From: Prevotella sp. | Lineage (GTDB): Bacteria > Bacteroidota > Bacteroidia > Bacteroidales > Bacteroidaceae | Length of the DNA stretch: 32,567 nt | NCBI GenBank assembly: GCA_017508965.1 | Contig: JAFWQT010000064.1 | Span: 1 to 32,567 of the forward strand | Direction: 5' to 3' | Position numbers and translations under genes: made by a program | Shown here: in pieces, positions 13,974 through 22,103 of the stretch | Numbering within the stretch: the first letter of the stretch is position 1 | How the letters are laid out: the number at the start of each line of letters is the position of its first letter | Notes under the pieces: model-generated | Databases searched by the model: none | What the model was told of the DNA's origin: nothing | What the model saw: the letters and a program-made list of their open reading frames with translations, nothing else

Positions 13974-14561
13974 TCAAACATCATCGTGAGCGTAGAGATG
14001 CTCTTGCTCGATAACCGATGCCACATGACCGGGCACCAGTCCGCGAACGCTCTTTCCCTGACGCAGCCGCTCGCGAATCATCGTGCTGCTGATGTTGATG
14101 AGGGGAACCTTTACGAAGGTAACGTTGGGAAAAGCGGTTTGCATGTCATCGGGATTGGCATCCTGACGGGGATAGACCACGATGGGATATTCCCTGAGAA
14201 GGTCTTCATACCGATACCATTGGTCGAACAACTGCCAGTTGTCGCCGCCGATAAGCAGGGTGAAGCGGTGCTCGGGGTAGTCTTTTTTCAGGGCCTGCAG
14301 GGTATTCCAAGTATAGGAAGGCTTTGGCAGATGGAACTCGTAGTCGCAGGGTCGCAACCGGGGTTCATCATTCAGGGCGAGTTGCACCAGCCGGAACCGC
14401 TGGTTGTCGTCGAGCAACTGCCGGTTCTGCTTCAGCGGATTCTGTGGTGACACCATAAACCACACCTCATCGAGTCCGGTCTCGCGGAGCAATGCCTTGG
14501 CCAGCCAGACGTGCCCGTTGTGGATGGGATTGAAGGAACCGCCGAAGAGTCCGATGTTCAT
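13974..14561 (-). CDS. nadD: Nicotinate-nucleotide adenylyltransferase
   Basis: NadD transfers AMP from ATP to nicotinate mononucleotide, giving deamido-NAD in NAD synthesis. The 195-residue length is normal. The nucleotidyltransferase motif GGSFNPIHNGH is at residues 8-18, WFMVSPQNPLK follows, and the C-terminal ISSTMIRERL motif is intact. The start at 14561 is fixed by the N-terminal MNIGLFGGSF. It lies in a minus-strand run yicC-gmk-nadD. The entire 47-bp spacer after gmk consists of six 7-bp repeats. There is therefore no ordinary ribosome-binding region, and the leader directly before the ATG is repeat sequence. Changes in unit number could alter nadD translation; this is inference. Confidence 0.95.
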   Translation of the reverse strand: MNIGLFGGSFNPIHNGHVWLAKALLRETGLDEVWFMVSPQNPLKQNRQLLDDNQRFRLVQLALNDEPRLRPCDYEFHLPKPSYTWNTLQALKKDYPEHRFTLLIGGDNWQLFDQWYRYEDLLREYPIVVYPRQDANPDDMQTAFPNVTFVKVPLINISSTMIRERLRQGKSVRGLVPGHVASVIEQEHLYAHDDV

Positions 14562-14608
14562 GGGTGATGGGTGTTAGGTGATGGGTGATGGGTGTTGGGT
14601 GTTGGTGG
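14562..14608 (+). repeat. GGGTGTT/GGGTGAT heptamer array filling the gmk-nadD spacer
   Basis: Six perfect-phase units of the form RGGTGWT plus GGTGG extend from immediately after the gmk stop to the base before the nadD ATG. No non-repeat base remains in the spacer. Confidence 0.9.
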
Positions 14609-15181
14609 TTAGTTCAGGAAATCCTCTACCAGCCTCAATGCCTCGGCTTCGGCTGTGGTCAAATCGTCATTGACCACGATATGGTCGAACTTCGGGGCAA
14701 ATGTCAGCTCGTATTCGGCTTTGGCCAGGCGCTGTTCGATAACCTCGGGGGTATCCGTTCCGCGACCTTCCAGCCGGCGGCGCAATTCAGCTATCGAAGG
14801 CGGCTGGATGAAGATGCTCATGGCTCTCTTGCGATAGTGCTTCTTGATGTTAATGCCGCCTTTCACATCCACGTCGAACACTACGTTCAGCCCTTTGGCC
14901 GTCTTTTCATCCACCTGCGATTTCAGCGTGCCATAGAAGCGGTCCTCGTAAACCTCTTCGTATTCCAGGAACTCGTTCCTTGCAATCTTTTCGCGGAATT
15001 CATCGGCGGTGATGAAGAAATACTCCACGCCGTTCTGTTCCGTGCCTCGGGGGGCACGGCTGGTACACGAGACGCTGAAGGTCAGTTTCAGTTCCGGATG
15101 CTCGTTCATCAACCAGTTCACAATCGTTGACTTGCCGCTGCCGCTGGGGGCTGAGACAATGAGTAGTTTGCCCTTTTTCAT
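14609..15181 (-). CDS. gmk: Guanylate kinase
   Basis: Gmk phosphorylates GMP to GDP with ATP in the cytoplasm. The 190-residue protein has the P-loop SAPSGSGKST at residues 10-19 and the GMP-binding pattern SCTSRAPRGTEQNGVEYFF. The DVDVKGG segment and the lid region with RRRLEGRGTDTPE are also present. The length is typical and no motif is lost. It starts two bases after the yicC stop, a pairing (yicC-gmk) that is common in bacteria, so the two are co-transcribed. Its stop codon is followed at once by the heptamer array that leads into nadD. Confidence 0.96.
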   Translation of the reverse strand: MKKGKLLIVSAPSGSGKSTIVNWLMNEHPELKLTFSVSCTSRAPRGTEQNGVEYFFITADEFREKIARNEFLEYEEVYEDRFYGTLKSQVDEKTAKGLNVVFDVDVKGGINIKKHYRKRAMSIFIQPPSIAELRRRLEGRGTDTPEVIEQRLAKAEYELTFAPKFDHIVVNDDLTTAEAEALRLVEDFLN

Positions 15182-15183
15182 TA

Positions 15184-16059
15184 TTATAATGCGTTTAAGA
15201 CTTGTTCCTTGATTTGTTCCAGTTCGTCTTTCATCTTCACCACGATGTTCTGCATCTCGGCGTTGTTGCTCTTCGAACCCGTAGTGTTGATTTCGCGTCC
15301 CATCTCCTGGGCGATGAATCCCAGTTTCTTTCCCTGTCCGGCAGGCTCGTCCATCGACTCACGGAAGTACTTGAGGTGGTTGGCCAGTCGCTGTTTCTCC
15401 TCTGAGATGTCGAGTTTCTCGATATAGTAGATGAGTTCCTGCTCCAGCCGGTTCTTATCGTAATCCACCTCGGGAATGGTCTTCAGTCCCTCGATGATAC
15501 GGCTGCGGATTTTCTCTACCCTGCTCTTCTCAAAAGGTTCGATACTATCCAGCAGGGCGGCGATGTTGTTCACTTTCTCGGTGAACATCTTCTGCAGGGC
15601 GGCTCCTTCCTGTTTGCGGAATGCCACGATATTGTCCAGGGCCTGAGCTACAGCCGAGCACACCACCTCCCACTCTTCGTCGGAGAGCACTTCCACCTCT
15701 GTCTTGGTGAGCACGTCGGGCATGCGCAGCAAGGTGGCATACCAGTCGGCAGGCTCGGGGATTCCGGTCTTGGCCGAAATCTCCTTGATCTGCTTACAGT
15801 AGTTTTCCAGGAGTGCACCGTTGATGGGCGTGGCGTCAACGCCGGCCTCTTTCTCAATCCAGACATTGAAATCCACTTTTCCCCGTATCAGTGCCTTCGA
15901 CACCATCTGGCGCATCTCCATTTCCTTTTCGCGGTAAAGGGGTGCAATGCGCGTACTGAGGTCGAGAGTCTTAGAGTTGAGCGACTTGATTTCAACATTG
16001 ATTTTCTTATCCCTGAAGGTAGCGACAGCCTTGCCGTACCCCGTCATAGATTGTATCAT
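15184..16059 (-). CDS. YicC-family endoribonuclease
   Basis: This 291-residue protein begins MIQSMTGYGKA, the family signature, and continues with EIKSLNSKTLDLSTR. The C-terminal part has EKQRLANHLKYF and GKKLGFIAQEMGREINTTGSK, which is the conserved DUF1732 end. E. coli YicC has been described as an RNase that affects stability of the small RNA RyhB; whether that applies here is not known. It is adjacent to gmk as in many genomes. The promoter region is shared divergently with tsaB: TAATTTTG at 16087-16094 on the minus strand is its likely -7 element. Confidence 0.93.
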   Translation of the reverse strand: MIQSMTGYGKAVATFRDKKINVEIKSLNSKTLDLSTRIAPLYREKEMEMRQMVSKALIRGKVDFNVWIEKEAGVDATPINGALLENYCKQIKEISAKTGIPEPADWYATLLRMPDVLTKTEVEVLSDEEWEVVCSAVAQALDNIVAFRKQEGAALQKMFTEKVNNIAALLDSIEPFEKSRVEKIRSRIIEGLKTIPEVDYDKNRLEQELIYYIEKLDISEEKQRLANHLKYFRESMDEPAGQGKKLGFIAQEMGREINTTGSKSNNAEMQNIVVKMKDELEQIKEQVLNAL

Positions 16060-16086
16060 ACTTCTTGATTAACGTTAAATTTTCTG

Positions 16087-16124
16087 CAAAATTACTACTT
16101 TTTGGCGGAAAATACGTATTTTTG
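16087..16124. promoter_or_regulatory. Divergent promoter region, yicC / tsaB
   Basis: A minus-strand TAATTTTG (16087-16094) points to yicC and a plus-strand TATTTTTG (16117-16124) points to tsaB. Both match the TAnnTTTG -7 consensus. No convincing -33 TTTG at 19-20 nt was found for either. Confidence 0.4.
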
Positions 16125-16150
16125 CAAAATTATTTCGAAGATATTTGATT

Positions 16151-16843
16151 ATGCCGTGTATTTTGCATATAGAAACTAGCACCGACGTGTGCAGCGTGGC
16201 CGTCTCGGAAGACTCGAAAGTAATCTTCAACAAAGAAGACCACTCAGGCCATAACCATTCGGTCAGCCTGGGGGTGTATGTCGACGAGGCGCTCTCTTTC
16301 ATCGACAGCCACGCCATTCCTCTCGATGCTGTTGCCGTGAGCTGCGGCCCCGGTTCCTATACCGGTCTGCGCATAGGCACCTCGATGGCCAAGGGCATCT
16401 GCTACGGTCTCGACATTCCACTGCTCTCGGTACCTACGCTGAAGCTGATTTGCGTTCCCGTGCTGCTGCGCGAAATGATTCCGGAAGAAGATGCACTGCT
16501 ATGTCCGATGCTCGATGCCCGGCGAATGGAGGTCTATGCCGCACTTTATACGCGTGCGCTTAAAGAGGTGAGACCCATTCAGGCCGACATCGTCGACGAG
16601 AACACCTACCGGGAATACCTCGACCAGCATCCCGTCTATTTCCTCGGCAACGGAGCCGCCAAGTGCATGGAAGCCATCAACCACCCCAACGCCCGGTTCA
16701 TAAAAGACATTGAACCACTGGCTAAATACATGCAGCCGCTGGCCGAGCGCAACTATTTTCAGGAGCAATACGAGGACACTGCCTACTTCGTGCCCTTCTA
16801 CCTGAAGGACTTCGTGGCGAAAATGCCCAAGAAACTGCTTTGA
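16151..16843 (+). CDS. tsaB: tRNA threonylcarbamoyladenosine biosynthesis protein TsaB
   Basis: TsaB is the ASKHA-fold partner of TsaD in making t6A37 on ANN-reading tRNAs. The 230-residue protein starts MPCILHIETSTDVCSVAV and carries the family's SCGPGSYTGLRIG motif near residue 60 and AKGICYGLDIPLLSV after it. I use the ATG at 16151; a TTG two codons earlier is possible but unnecessary. It opens a plus-strand run through DUF4290, murA and rimM. The ATG lies about 26 bp after the -7 element. Confidence 0.93.
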   Translation: MPCILHIETSTDVCSVAVSEDSKVIFNKEDHSGHNHSVSLGVYVDEALSFIDSHAIPLDAVAVSCGPGSYTGLRIGTSMAKGICYGLDIPLLSVPTLKLICVPVLLREMIPEEDALLCPMLDARRMEVYAALYTRALKEVRPIQADIVDENTYREYLDQHPVYFLGNGAAKCMEAINHPNARFIKDIEPLAKYMQPLAERNYFQEQYEDTAYFVPFYLKDFVAKMPKKLL

Positions 16844-16867
16844 ACATTGAAAACCAGAAATTGAGAT

Positions 16868-17473
16868 ATGAATATTGAAGGATTAGACTACAACACCCAG
16901 CGGGAAAAGCTTGTGCTGCCCGAATATGGCCGTGAGATACAGGAAATGGTGGACTATGCCCAGACCATTGCCGACAAGGAAGAACGGCAGCACTGTGCAG
17001 AAACCATCGTGGCCATCATGGACCGTATGTCACCACAGAACAGGGAAAACCCCGACTACAAGCGGAAACTGTGGGACCACCTGGCCATCATGAGTAATTT
17101 CCAGCTCGACATCGACTGGCCCTACGACATTTCAGGAGCCACTCAGATAGCCCATAAGCCTGAGCCGCTCGACTATCCCATGACAGCCATTCCCGTGCGT
17201 CACTACGGAAAAATGATGTTCGAACTCTTCGAGAAACTGAAAACCATGCCCGAAGGCGAGGAACGCGACGAACTGGTGAGGCAGACCGCCAACCAGATGA
17301 AGCGCAACCTGCACCAGTGGAGCAACGGATCGACCGACGATGAAAAGATTGCCAGCGACCTGGCACGCTTCACCGACGGCAAAATACAACTCGACCTCGA
17401 CACGTTCAAGTTTGAGCATATCGACAATTCCCCATCCATCCAACAAACCAATAGCAAAAGGAAACGCCGCTAA
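16868..17473 (+). CDS. DUF4290-family protein
   Basis: This 201-residue cytoplasmic protein starts MNIEGLDYNTQREKLVLPEY. It shows a predicted helical content with PEYGREIQEMVDYA, NPDYKRKLWDHLAIMS and a DIDWPYDI motif, which I associate with the Bacteroidetes-specific family DUF4290 of unknown function. Its last base is the first base of the murA ATG (TAATG), so translation of murA is probably coupled to it. The constant placement next to murA suggests a role linked to cell-wall synthesis or division, but no biochemical function can be read from the sequence. The C terminus is a basic tail (SKRKRR). Confidence 0.88.
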   Translation: MNIEGLDYNTQREKLVLPEYGREIQEMVDYAQTIADKEERQHCAETIVAIMDRMSPQNRENPDYKRKLWDHLAIMSNFQLDIDWPYDISGATQIAHKPEPLDYPMTAIPVRHYGKMMFELFEKLKTMPEGEERDELVRQTANQMKRNLHQWSNGSTDDEKIASDLARFTDGKIQLDLDTFKFEHIDNSPSIQQTNSKRKRR

Positions 17474-18783
17474 TGCAGTCATTCATCATTGAAGGAGGGC
17501 ACACACTCAGCGGAACCATCACGCCACAGGGTGCCAAGAACGAGGCCTTACAGGTGATTTGCGCCACACTGCTCACCAGTGAGCCCGTCACCATTCACAA
17601 CATTCCCGACATCCTTGATGTGAACAATCTCATCCAGTTGCTCAGAGACATCAACGTAAAGGTGGAACGGCTGTCGCGCAACGACTACACGTTCCAGGCC
17701 GACGAGGTGAACCTGTCGTATCTGGAAAGTGATGAGTTCGTCAGAAAATGCGCCGCCCTGCGTGGTTCGGTGCTCATGATCGGACCGCTGCTCGCACGTT
17801 TCGGCAAGGCTGTCGTGGCCGAGCCCGGCGGCGATAAGATCGGACGGCGCCGGCTCGACACCCATTTTCTGGGATTCAAGAAACTCGGAGCCCGGTTCGA
17901 CTTCAACGAAGCGCGCAATGTTTACGAGATTCATGCTTCGGTGTTGAAGGGCTGCTATATGCTGCTCGACGAGGCATCGGTCACCGGAACGGCCAACGTC
18001 ATCATGGCTTCCGTCTTTGCCAAAGGCACCACCACTATCTATAATGCAGCCTGCGAGCCTTACATCCAACAGCTCTGCCATCTGCTGAACAAGATGGGAG
18101 CCGAGATTTCGGGCATTGGCAGCAACCTGCTCACCATCGTGGGCACCGACCGTCTGCACGGAGCCGACCATCGCATCCTGCCCGACATGATTGAGGTAGG
18201 GTCGTTCATCGGCATGGCAGCCATGGTGGGCGACGGCATCCGCATCAAGAACGTTTCGCTGAAAGACCTTGGCATCATACCCGATACCTTCCGTCGGCTC
18301 GGAGTGAAAATTAAGGTCGAGGACGACGACCTGCTGATTCCGCGTCAGCCGCATTATGTCATCGACTCGTTCATCGACGGTTCCATCATGACCATTGCCG
18401 ACGCCCCATGGCCAGGACTGACGCCCGACCTGCTCTCCGTGCTGCTTGTCGTAGCCACGCAGGCCCGCGGTTCGGTGCTTTTCCACCAGAAGATGTTCGA
18501 GAGTCGCCTGTTTTTCGTGGACAAGCTCATCGACATGGGCGCACAAATCATACTCTGCGACCCGCACAGGGCTGTGGTGGTGGGACACGACCACAAGAAG
18601 ATTCTGCGCGCCGGGCGCATGACCAGCCCCGACATCCGTGCCGGTATCGCTCTGCTCATTGCTGCCCTTTCAGCCAACGGCACCAGTCGCATCGACAACA
18701 TTGCGCAGATAGACCGTGGCTACGAAGACATCGAGTCGCGCCTCAACGCCTTAGGCGCCAAGATAACCAGAGTTGACAAATAA
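17473..18783 (+). CDS. murA: UDP-N-acetylglucosamine 1-carboxyvinyltransferase (Asp at the fosfomycin cysteine position)
   Basis: MurA transfers enolpyruvate from PEP to UDP-GlcNAc, the first committed step of peptidoglycan synthesis. The 436-residue protein has the GAKNEALQ motif (K22-N23 region), the EPSP-synthase inside-out barrel repeats and GSFIGMAAM. In E. coli the active-site loop reads PGG-C-TIG with Cys115, the residue alkylated by fosfomycin. Here the aligned residue is Asp121 in PGG-D-KIG (codon GAT at 17833-17835). Cys-to-Asp at this position is known to keep activity and give intrinsic fosfomycin insensitivity, as in mycobacteria. It overlaps DUF4290 and rimM by one base each. 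Confidence 0.95.
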   Translation: MQSFIIEGGHTLSGTITPQGAKNEALQVICATLLTSEPVTIHNIPDILDVNNLIQLLRDINVKVERLSRNDYTFQADEVNLSYLESDEFVRKCAALRGSVLMIGPLLARFGKAVVAEPGGDKIGRRRLDTHFLGFKKLGARFDFNEARNVYEIHASVLKGCYMLLDEASVTGTANVIMASVFAKGTTTIYNAACEPYIQQLCHLLNKMGAEISGIGSNLLTIVGTDRLHGADHRILPDMIEVGSFIGMAAMVGDGIRIKNVSLKDLGIIPDTFRRLGVKIKVEDDDLLIPRQPHYVIDSFIDGSIMTIADAPWPGLTPDLLSVLLVVATQARGSVLFHQKMFESRLFFVDKLIDMGAQIILCDPHRAVVVGHDHKKILRAGRMTSPDIRAGIALLIAALSANGTSRIDNIAQIDRGYEDIESRLNALGAKITRVDK

Positions 18784-19313
18784 TGATCCGACAAGAAGAT
18801 GTTTATAAGATTGGCCGGTTGGGCAAGCCGCATGGCGTGAAGGGAGAGATTTCCTTTCAGTTCACCGACGACGTGTTCGACCGCGTGGATGCCGACTACC
18901 TCATCATCGAAGTGGACGGCATTCTCGTTCCTTTCTTCATCGAGGAATACCGTTTTCGTTCCGACGAGACGGCCCTGCTGAAACTCGAGGACATCGACAC
19001 GCAGGAGGCCGCCCGCGAACTGACCAACAGCGACGTGTATTTCGAGCGGCGGCTTTCAGATGATGCCGGCGAGCCTTCCATGGCAGCCATCATCGGCTAC
19101 CGGCTCGTCAACGATGCCGACGGTCAGGAAATCGGGACCATCACCGGTATAGACGATTCCACCGCCAACATTCTCTTCGAAGTATTGAAATCCGGCACAG
19201 ACGACGACTCGCCGATACTCATTCCCGCAGCCGAGGAGTTCATCACCGGCATCGACAACGACAAACGGGAAATCAGCGTGGCGCTCCCCGAGGGCCTCCT
19301 AGACCTTCAATAG
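18783..19313 (+). CDS. rimM: Ribosome maturation factor RimM
   Basis: RimM assists 30S assembly around the S19/16S 3' domain. The 176-residue protein has the N-terminal beta-barrel signature IGRLGKPHGVKGEISFQFT and a PRC-barrel C-terminal half with PILIPAAEEFITGIDNDKRE. Both domains and the length are normal. The ATG shares a base with the murA stop (TAATG), indicating coupled translation within the tsaB-rimM run. A small palindrome, TGTTGC-CTA-GCAACA, lies just after the stop (about 19321-19335). Confidence 0.95.
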   Translation: MIRQEDVYKIGRLGKPHGVKGEISFQFTDDVFDRVDADYLIIEVDGILVPFFIEEYRFRSDETALLKLEDIDTQEAARELTNSDVYFERRLSDDAGEPSMAAIIGYRLVNDADGQEIGTITGIDDSTANILFEVLKSGTDDDSPILIPAAEEFITGIDNDKREISVALPEGLLDLQ

Positions 19314-19356
19314 TCAAGCATGTTGCCTAGCAACAAAAAATAAAAGAAAAGAAACA

Positions 19357-20529
19357 ATGAAACAGCAAACGTCTCAACTTGAGAAACTCCAGATATGTAT
19401 TTTAGGCTCCACCGGAAGCATCGGCACACAGGCGCTCGACGTTATCCGTGAACACAGCGACCGCTACGAAGCCTACGCCCTGACGGCCAACAGCCGATGG
19501 GAACTGCTTGCCCAACAGGCACGCGAGTTTCATCCGGCGGCAGTCGTCATTGCCGACGAAACCTACTACGGACAACTGAAAGAAGCACTGGCCGACACCG
19601 ATGTGAAAGTCTATGCCGGACAGCAAGCACTCGACGAAATAGTGGAGGCAGAGCCTATCCACATGGTACTCACCGCCATGGTGGGATTTGCCGGACTCTC
19701 TCCCACCATTCATGCCATCAAGGCCCGCAAGAAGATTTGCCTGGCCAACAAGGAGACGCTGGTCGTAGCCGGTGAACTGATTTGCCAGCTGGCCAACGAA
19801 TATCACACACCCATCCTGCCCGTCGACAGCGAGCACTCGGCCATTTTCCAGAGCATCGTGGGCGAGGGCGACAACGAGATTGAGAAGATACTGCTCACGG
19901 CTTCGGGCGGTCCCTTCCGTCTGAAATCCATGGACGAGATAGCCCACGTCACCAAGGCCGATGCCCTGAAGCATCCCACATGGGACATGGGCGCAAAAAT
20001 CACCATCGACTCTGCTTCGATGATGAACAAGGGCTTCGAGGTCATCGAGGCCAAATGGCTCTTCGGCGTGCCTGCCGAGAAAATTCAGGTACTGGTTCAT
20101 CCGCAGAGCATCGTCCACTCGGCTGTGCAGTTTGCCGACGGTTCAGTGAAGGCGCAGCTCGGCGTGCCCGACATGCGGCTCCCCATCCAATATGCCTTCT
20201 CCTATCCCGACCGTCTGCCGTTGAGCGGTGAGCGGCTCAATCTGTTCAGTCATCCGCTGGAATTCTTCGAGCCCGACCTTCAGAAATTCCGTTGTCTGGC
20301 ACTGGCCTTCGAGGCCATCCGTCAGGGCGGCAACATGCCTTGCATCGTGAATGCGGCCAACGAAATTGTCAACCGCGCCTTCCTCGAAGACCGCTGCGGA
20401 TTCCTACAGATGGGCGAAATCATCGAGAAGACCATGCAGAAGGCCACCTTCAATCCCCATCCCGACTACGACGTCTACGTACAGACCGACGCCGAGGCCC
20501 GTCGCATAGCCGGCGATTTCCTAAAATAA
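19357..20529 (+). CDS. dxr: 1-deoxy-D-xylulose 5-phosphate reductoisomerase
   Basis: Dxr converts DXP to MEP with NADPH in the MEP isoprenoid pathway and is the target of fosmidomycin. The 390-residue protein has the nucleotide-binding LGSTGSIGTQALDVI near residue 18 and ANKETLVVAGEL. The metal-binding PVDSEHSAIFQ, the flexible-loop TASGGPFR and SASMMNKGFEVIEA also follow in the usual order. No residue appears missing. It follows rimM after 43 bp and precedes rseP after 70 bp. That spacer contains an octamer array (CGTCATAA/CGACATAA). Dxr-RseP adjacency is common in bacteria. Confidence 0.96.
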   Translation: MKQQTSQLEKLQICILGSTGSIGTQALDVIREHSDRYEAYALTANSRWELLAQQAREFHPAAVVIADETYYGQLKEALADTDVKVYAGQQALDEIVEAEPIHMVLTAMVGFAGLSPTIHAIKARKKICLANKETLVVAGELICQLANEYHTPILPVDSEHSAIFQSIVGEGDNEIEKILLTASGGPFRLKSMDEIAHVTKADALKHPTWDMGAKITIDSASMMNKGFEVIEAKWLFGVPAEKIQVLVHPQSIVHSAVQFADGSVKAQLGVPDMRLPIQYAFSYPDRLPLSGERLNLFSHPLEFFEPDLQKFRCLALAFEAIRQGGNMPCIVNAANEIVNRAFLEDRCGFLQMGEIIEKTMQKATFNPHPDYDVYVQTDAEARRIAGDFLK

Positions 20530-20544
20530 AGAAAACCATCATCC

Positions 20545-20578
20545 CGTCATAACGACATAACGTCATAACGACATATCG
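20545..20578 (+). repeat. Octanucleotide array in the dxr-rseP spacer
   Basis: Four consecutive units alternate CGTCATAA and CGACATAA, the last ending CGACATAT. The period is 8 rather than 7, but the position between genes is like the heptamer arrays elsewhere. Confidence 0.7.
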
Positions 20579-20599
20579 AGAAAAAATAATAAAAAGTAT

Positions 20600-21973
20600 A
20601 TGGAAGTATTTTTGATAAGACTGTTACAATTCATTCTGGCCATCTCCCTTCTGGTACTGCTCCACGAGGGCGGCCACTTCTTTTTTGCCAAGCTCTTCGG
20701 TGTCCGCGTCGAGAAGTTCTACATGTTCTTCGACGTCGGCATCGGCAAATGGGACGGCTCACTCTTTAAGTTCAAACCCAAAAACAGCGACACCCAGTAT
20801 GGTGCAGGATGGCTGCCCCTGGGCGGCTACTGCAAGATTGCGGGCATGATCGACGAGAGTTTCGACAAAGAACAGATGGCTCAGCCCGAGCAGCCCTGGG
20901 AATTCCGCACCAAGCCCACCTGGCAGCGCTTGCTCATCATGATTGGCGGCGTACTGGTGAATTTCCTGCTCGCCCTCTTCATCTATAGTATGGTGATGTT
21001 CACCTGGGGCGACAGCTATTTCACCACACAGGACATGACCATGGGCTTCAAGTTCAACGACGATGCCAAGGCCATCGGCTTCCGCGACCACGACATCCTC
21101 ACCGGCTACGACGGCAAGACATTCGAGCGCTTCGACGTAGACGTATATCGCCACATTGCCGATGCCAAGACCGTTCAGGTGAAGCGCGACGGAAAGACTG
21201 TCAGCATCAACATACCCGAGGACATGAGTCTGCTGAACATGCTCAAGACCGAGCCTGCCTTCTGCCGTCCTTTCATCCCTGCCGACATCGACAGCGTGAT
21301 GCCCGCATCTCCGGCTGAGAAAGCCGGCATCAGAAAGGGCGACAAGATTCTGGCCGTCAATGGGAAACCCATAGACAGCTGGAACGAGTTCACCTATCAG
21401 ATAGGAATACTGAGCGACATGATGGCGACAGCCAAGACAAGAGGCGACAGCCTGAAACTGCGCACGGCTACCATCGTCACCAACCGCGACACCATTCGGA
21501 TGGTGCTTACCGAAGACCTGAAAATCGGTGTCACCCAGACCAGCCTCGCCTCTTACTACAAGCCCAAGGAGGTATCCTACGGTTTCTTCGAGAGTTTCCC
21601 TGCCGGCATCAAGTACGGCATCAACGTACTGCGCGGCTACGTGAGCGACCTGAAGTATGTGGCCACGGCCGACGGAGCCAAGTCGCTCGGCGGTTTCGGT
21701 GCTATCGGAAGCCTTTTCCCACCCACTTGGGACTGGATGATGTTCTGGCGCATGACGGCCTTCCTGTCCATCATCCTCGCTTTCATGAACATCCTGCCCA
21801 TCCCGGCACTCGACGGCGGCCATGTGCTGTTCCTGCTATACGAGATGATTACAGGGCGCAAACCCTCTGAGACATTCCTCATCCGCGCCGAATACGTTGG
21901 CTTCGGCATCCTCATCCTCTTGATGGTGGTGGCCAATCTCAACGACATCCTGCGCTGGCTGGGATATATGTAG
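20600..21973 (+). CDS. rseP: RIP zinc metalloprotease RseP (site-2 protease)
   Basis: This membrane-embedded site-2 protease of 457 residues cleaves transmembrane anti-sigma factors or signal-peptide remnants. The zinc motif HEGGH is at residues 22-26 in the first membrane helix. One clear PDZ domain is near residues 230-280 (SPAEKAGIRKGDKILAVNGK). The third metal ligand motif, MNILPIPALDGGH, is near residue 395. Four membrane segments are apparent. Its usual substrate in Bacteroidetes would be an anti-sigma factor, but none is encoded in the window. The 130-bp gap after it is almost wholly occupied by an inverted heptamer element. Confidence 0.95.
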   Translation: MEVFLIRLLQFILAISLLVLLHEGGHFFFAKLFGVRVEKFYMFFDVGIGKWDGSLFKFKPKNSDTQYGAGWLPLGGYCKIAGMIDESFDKEQMAQPEQPWEFRTKPTWQRLLIMIGGVLVNFLLALFIYSMVMFTWGDSYFTTQDMTMGFKFNDDAKAIGFRDHDILTGYDGKTFERFDVDVYRHIADAKTVQVKRDGKTVSINIPEDMSLLNMLKTEPAFCRPFIPADIDSVMPASPAEKAGIRKGDKILAVNGKPIDSWNEFTYQIGILSDMMATAKTRGDSLKLRTATIVTNRDTIRMVLTEDLKIGVTQTSLASYYKPKEVSYGFFESFPAGIKYGINVLRGYVSDLKYVATADGAKSLGGFGAIGSLFPPTWDWMMFWRMTAFLSIILAFMNILPIPALDGGHVLFLLYEMITGRKPSETFLIRAEYVGFGILILLMVVANLNDILRWLGYM

Positions 21974-21986
21974 TTTTAATTGAAAT

Positions 21987-22095
21987 TGTAGAGTGTAGAA
22001 TGTAGAATTATGATTACCAGGCAAGCCTAGCATTTGCGCAGCATGCTGTCTCCGACAGTAATCATAATTCTACATTTTCCATTCTCCATTCTACA
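21987..22095. repeat. Heptamer-flanked inverted element, type D, between rseP and the radical SAM gene
   Basis: The left arm (21987-22017) has three TGTAGAG/TGTAGAA units and TTATGATTAC. The right arm (22058-22095) has GTAATCATAA and four TTCTACA/TTCTCCA-type units. The innermost 17 bp are perfectly complementary. The 40-nt centre holds small palindromes AGGC-AA-GCCT and TGTC-TCC-GACA. The element ends eight bases before the next ATG. Confidence 0.8.
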
Positions 22096-22103
22096 TTAGA
22101 AAA

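Noticed and set aside
17548-18594. 348-residue minus-strand open frame
   Set aside because: It is a shadow of murA with low-complexity His/Val/Asp composition.
20759-21823. 354-residue minus-strand open frame
   Set aside because: It is a shadow of rseP.
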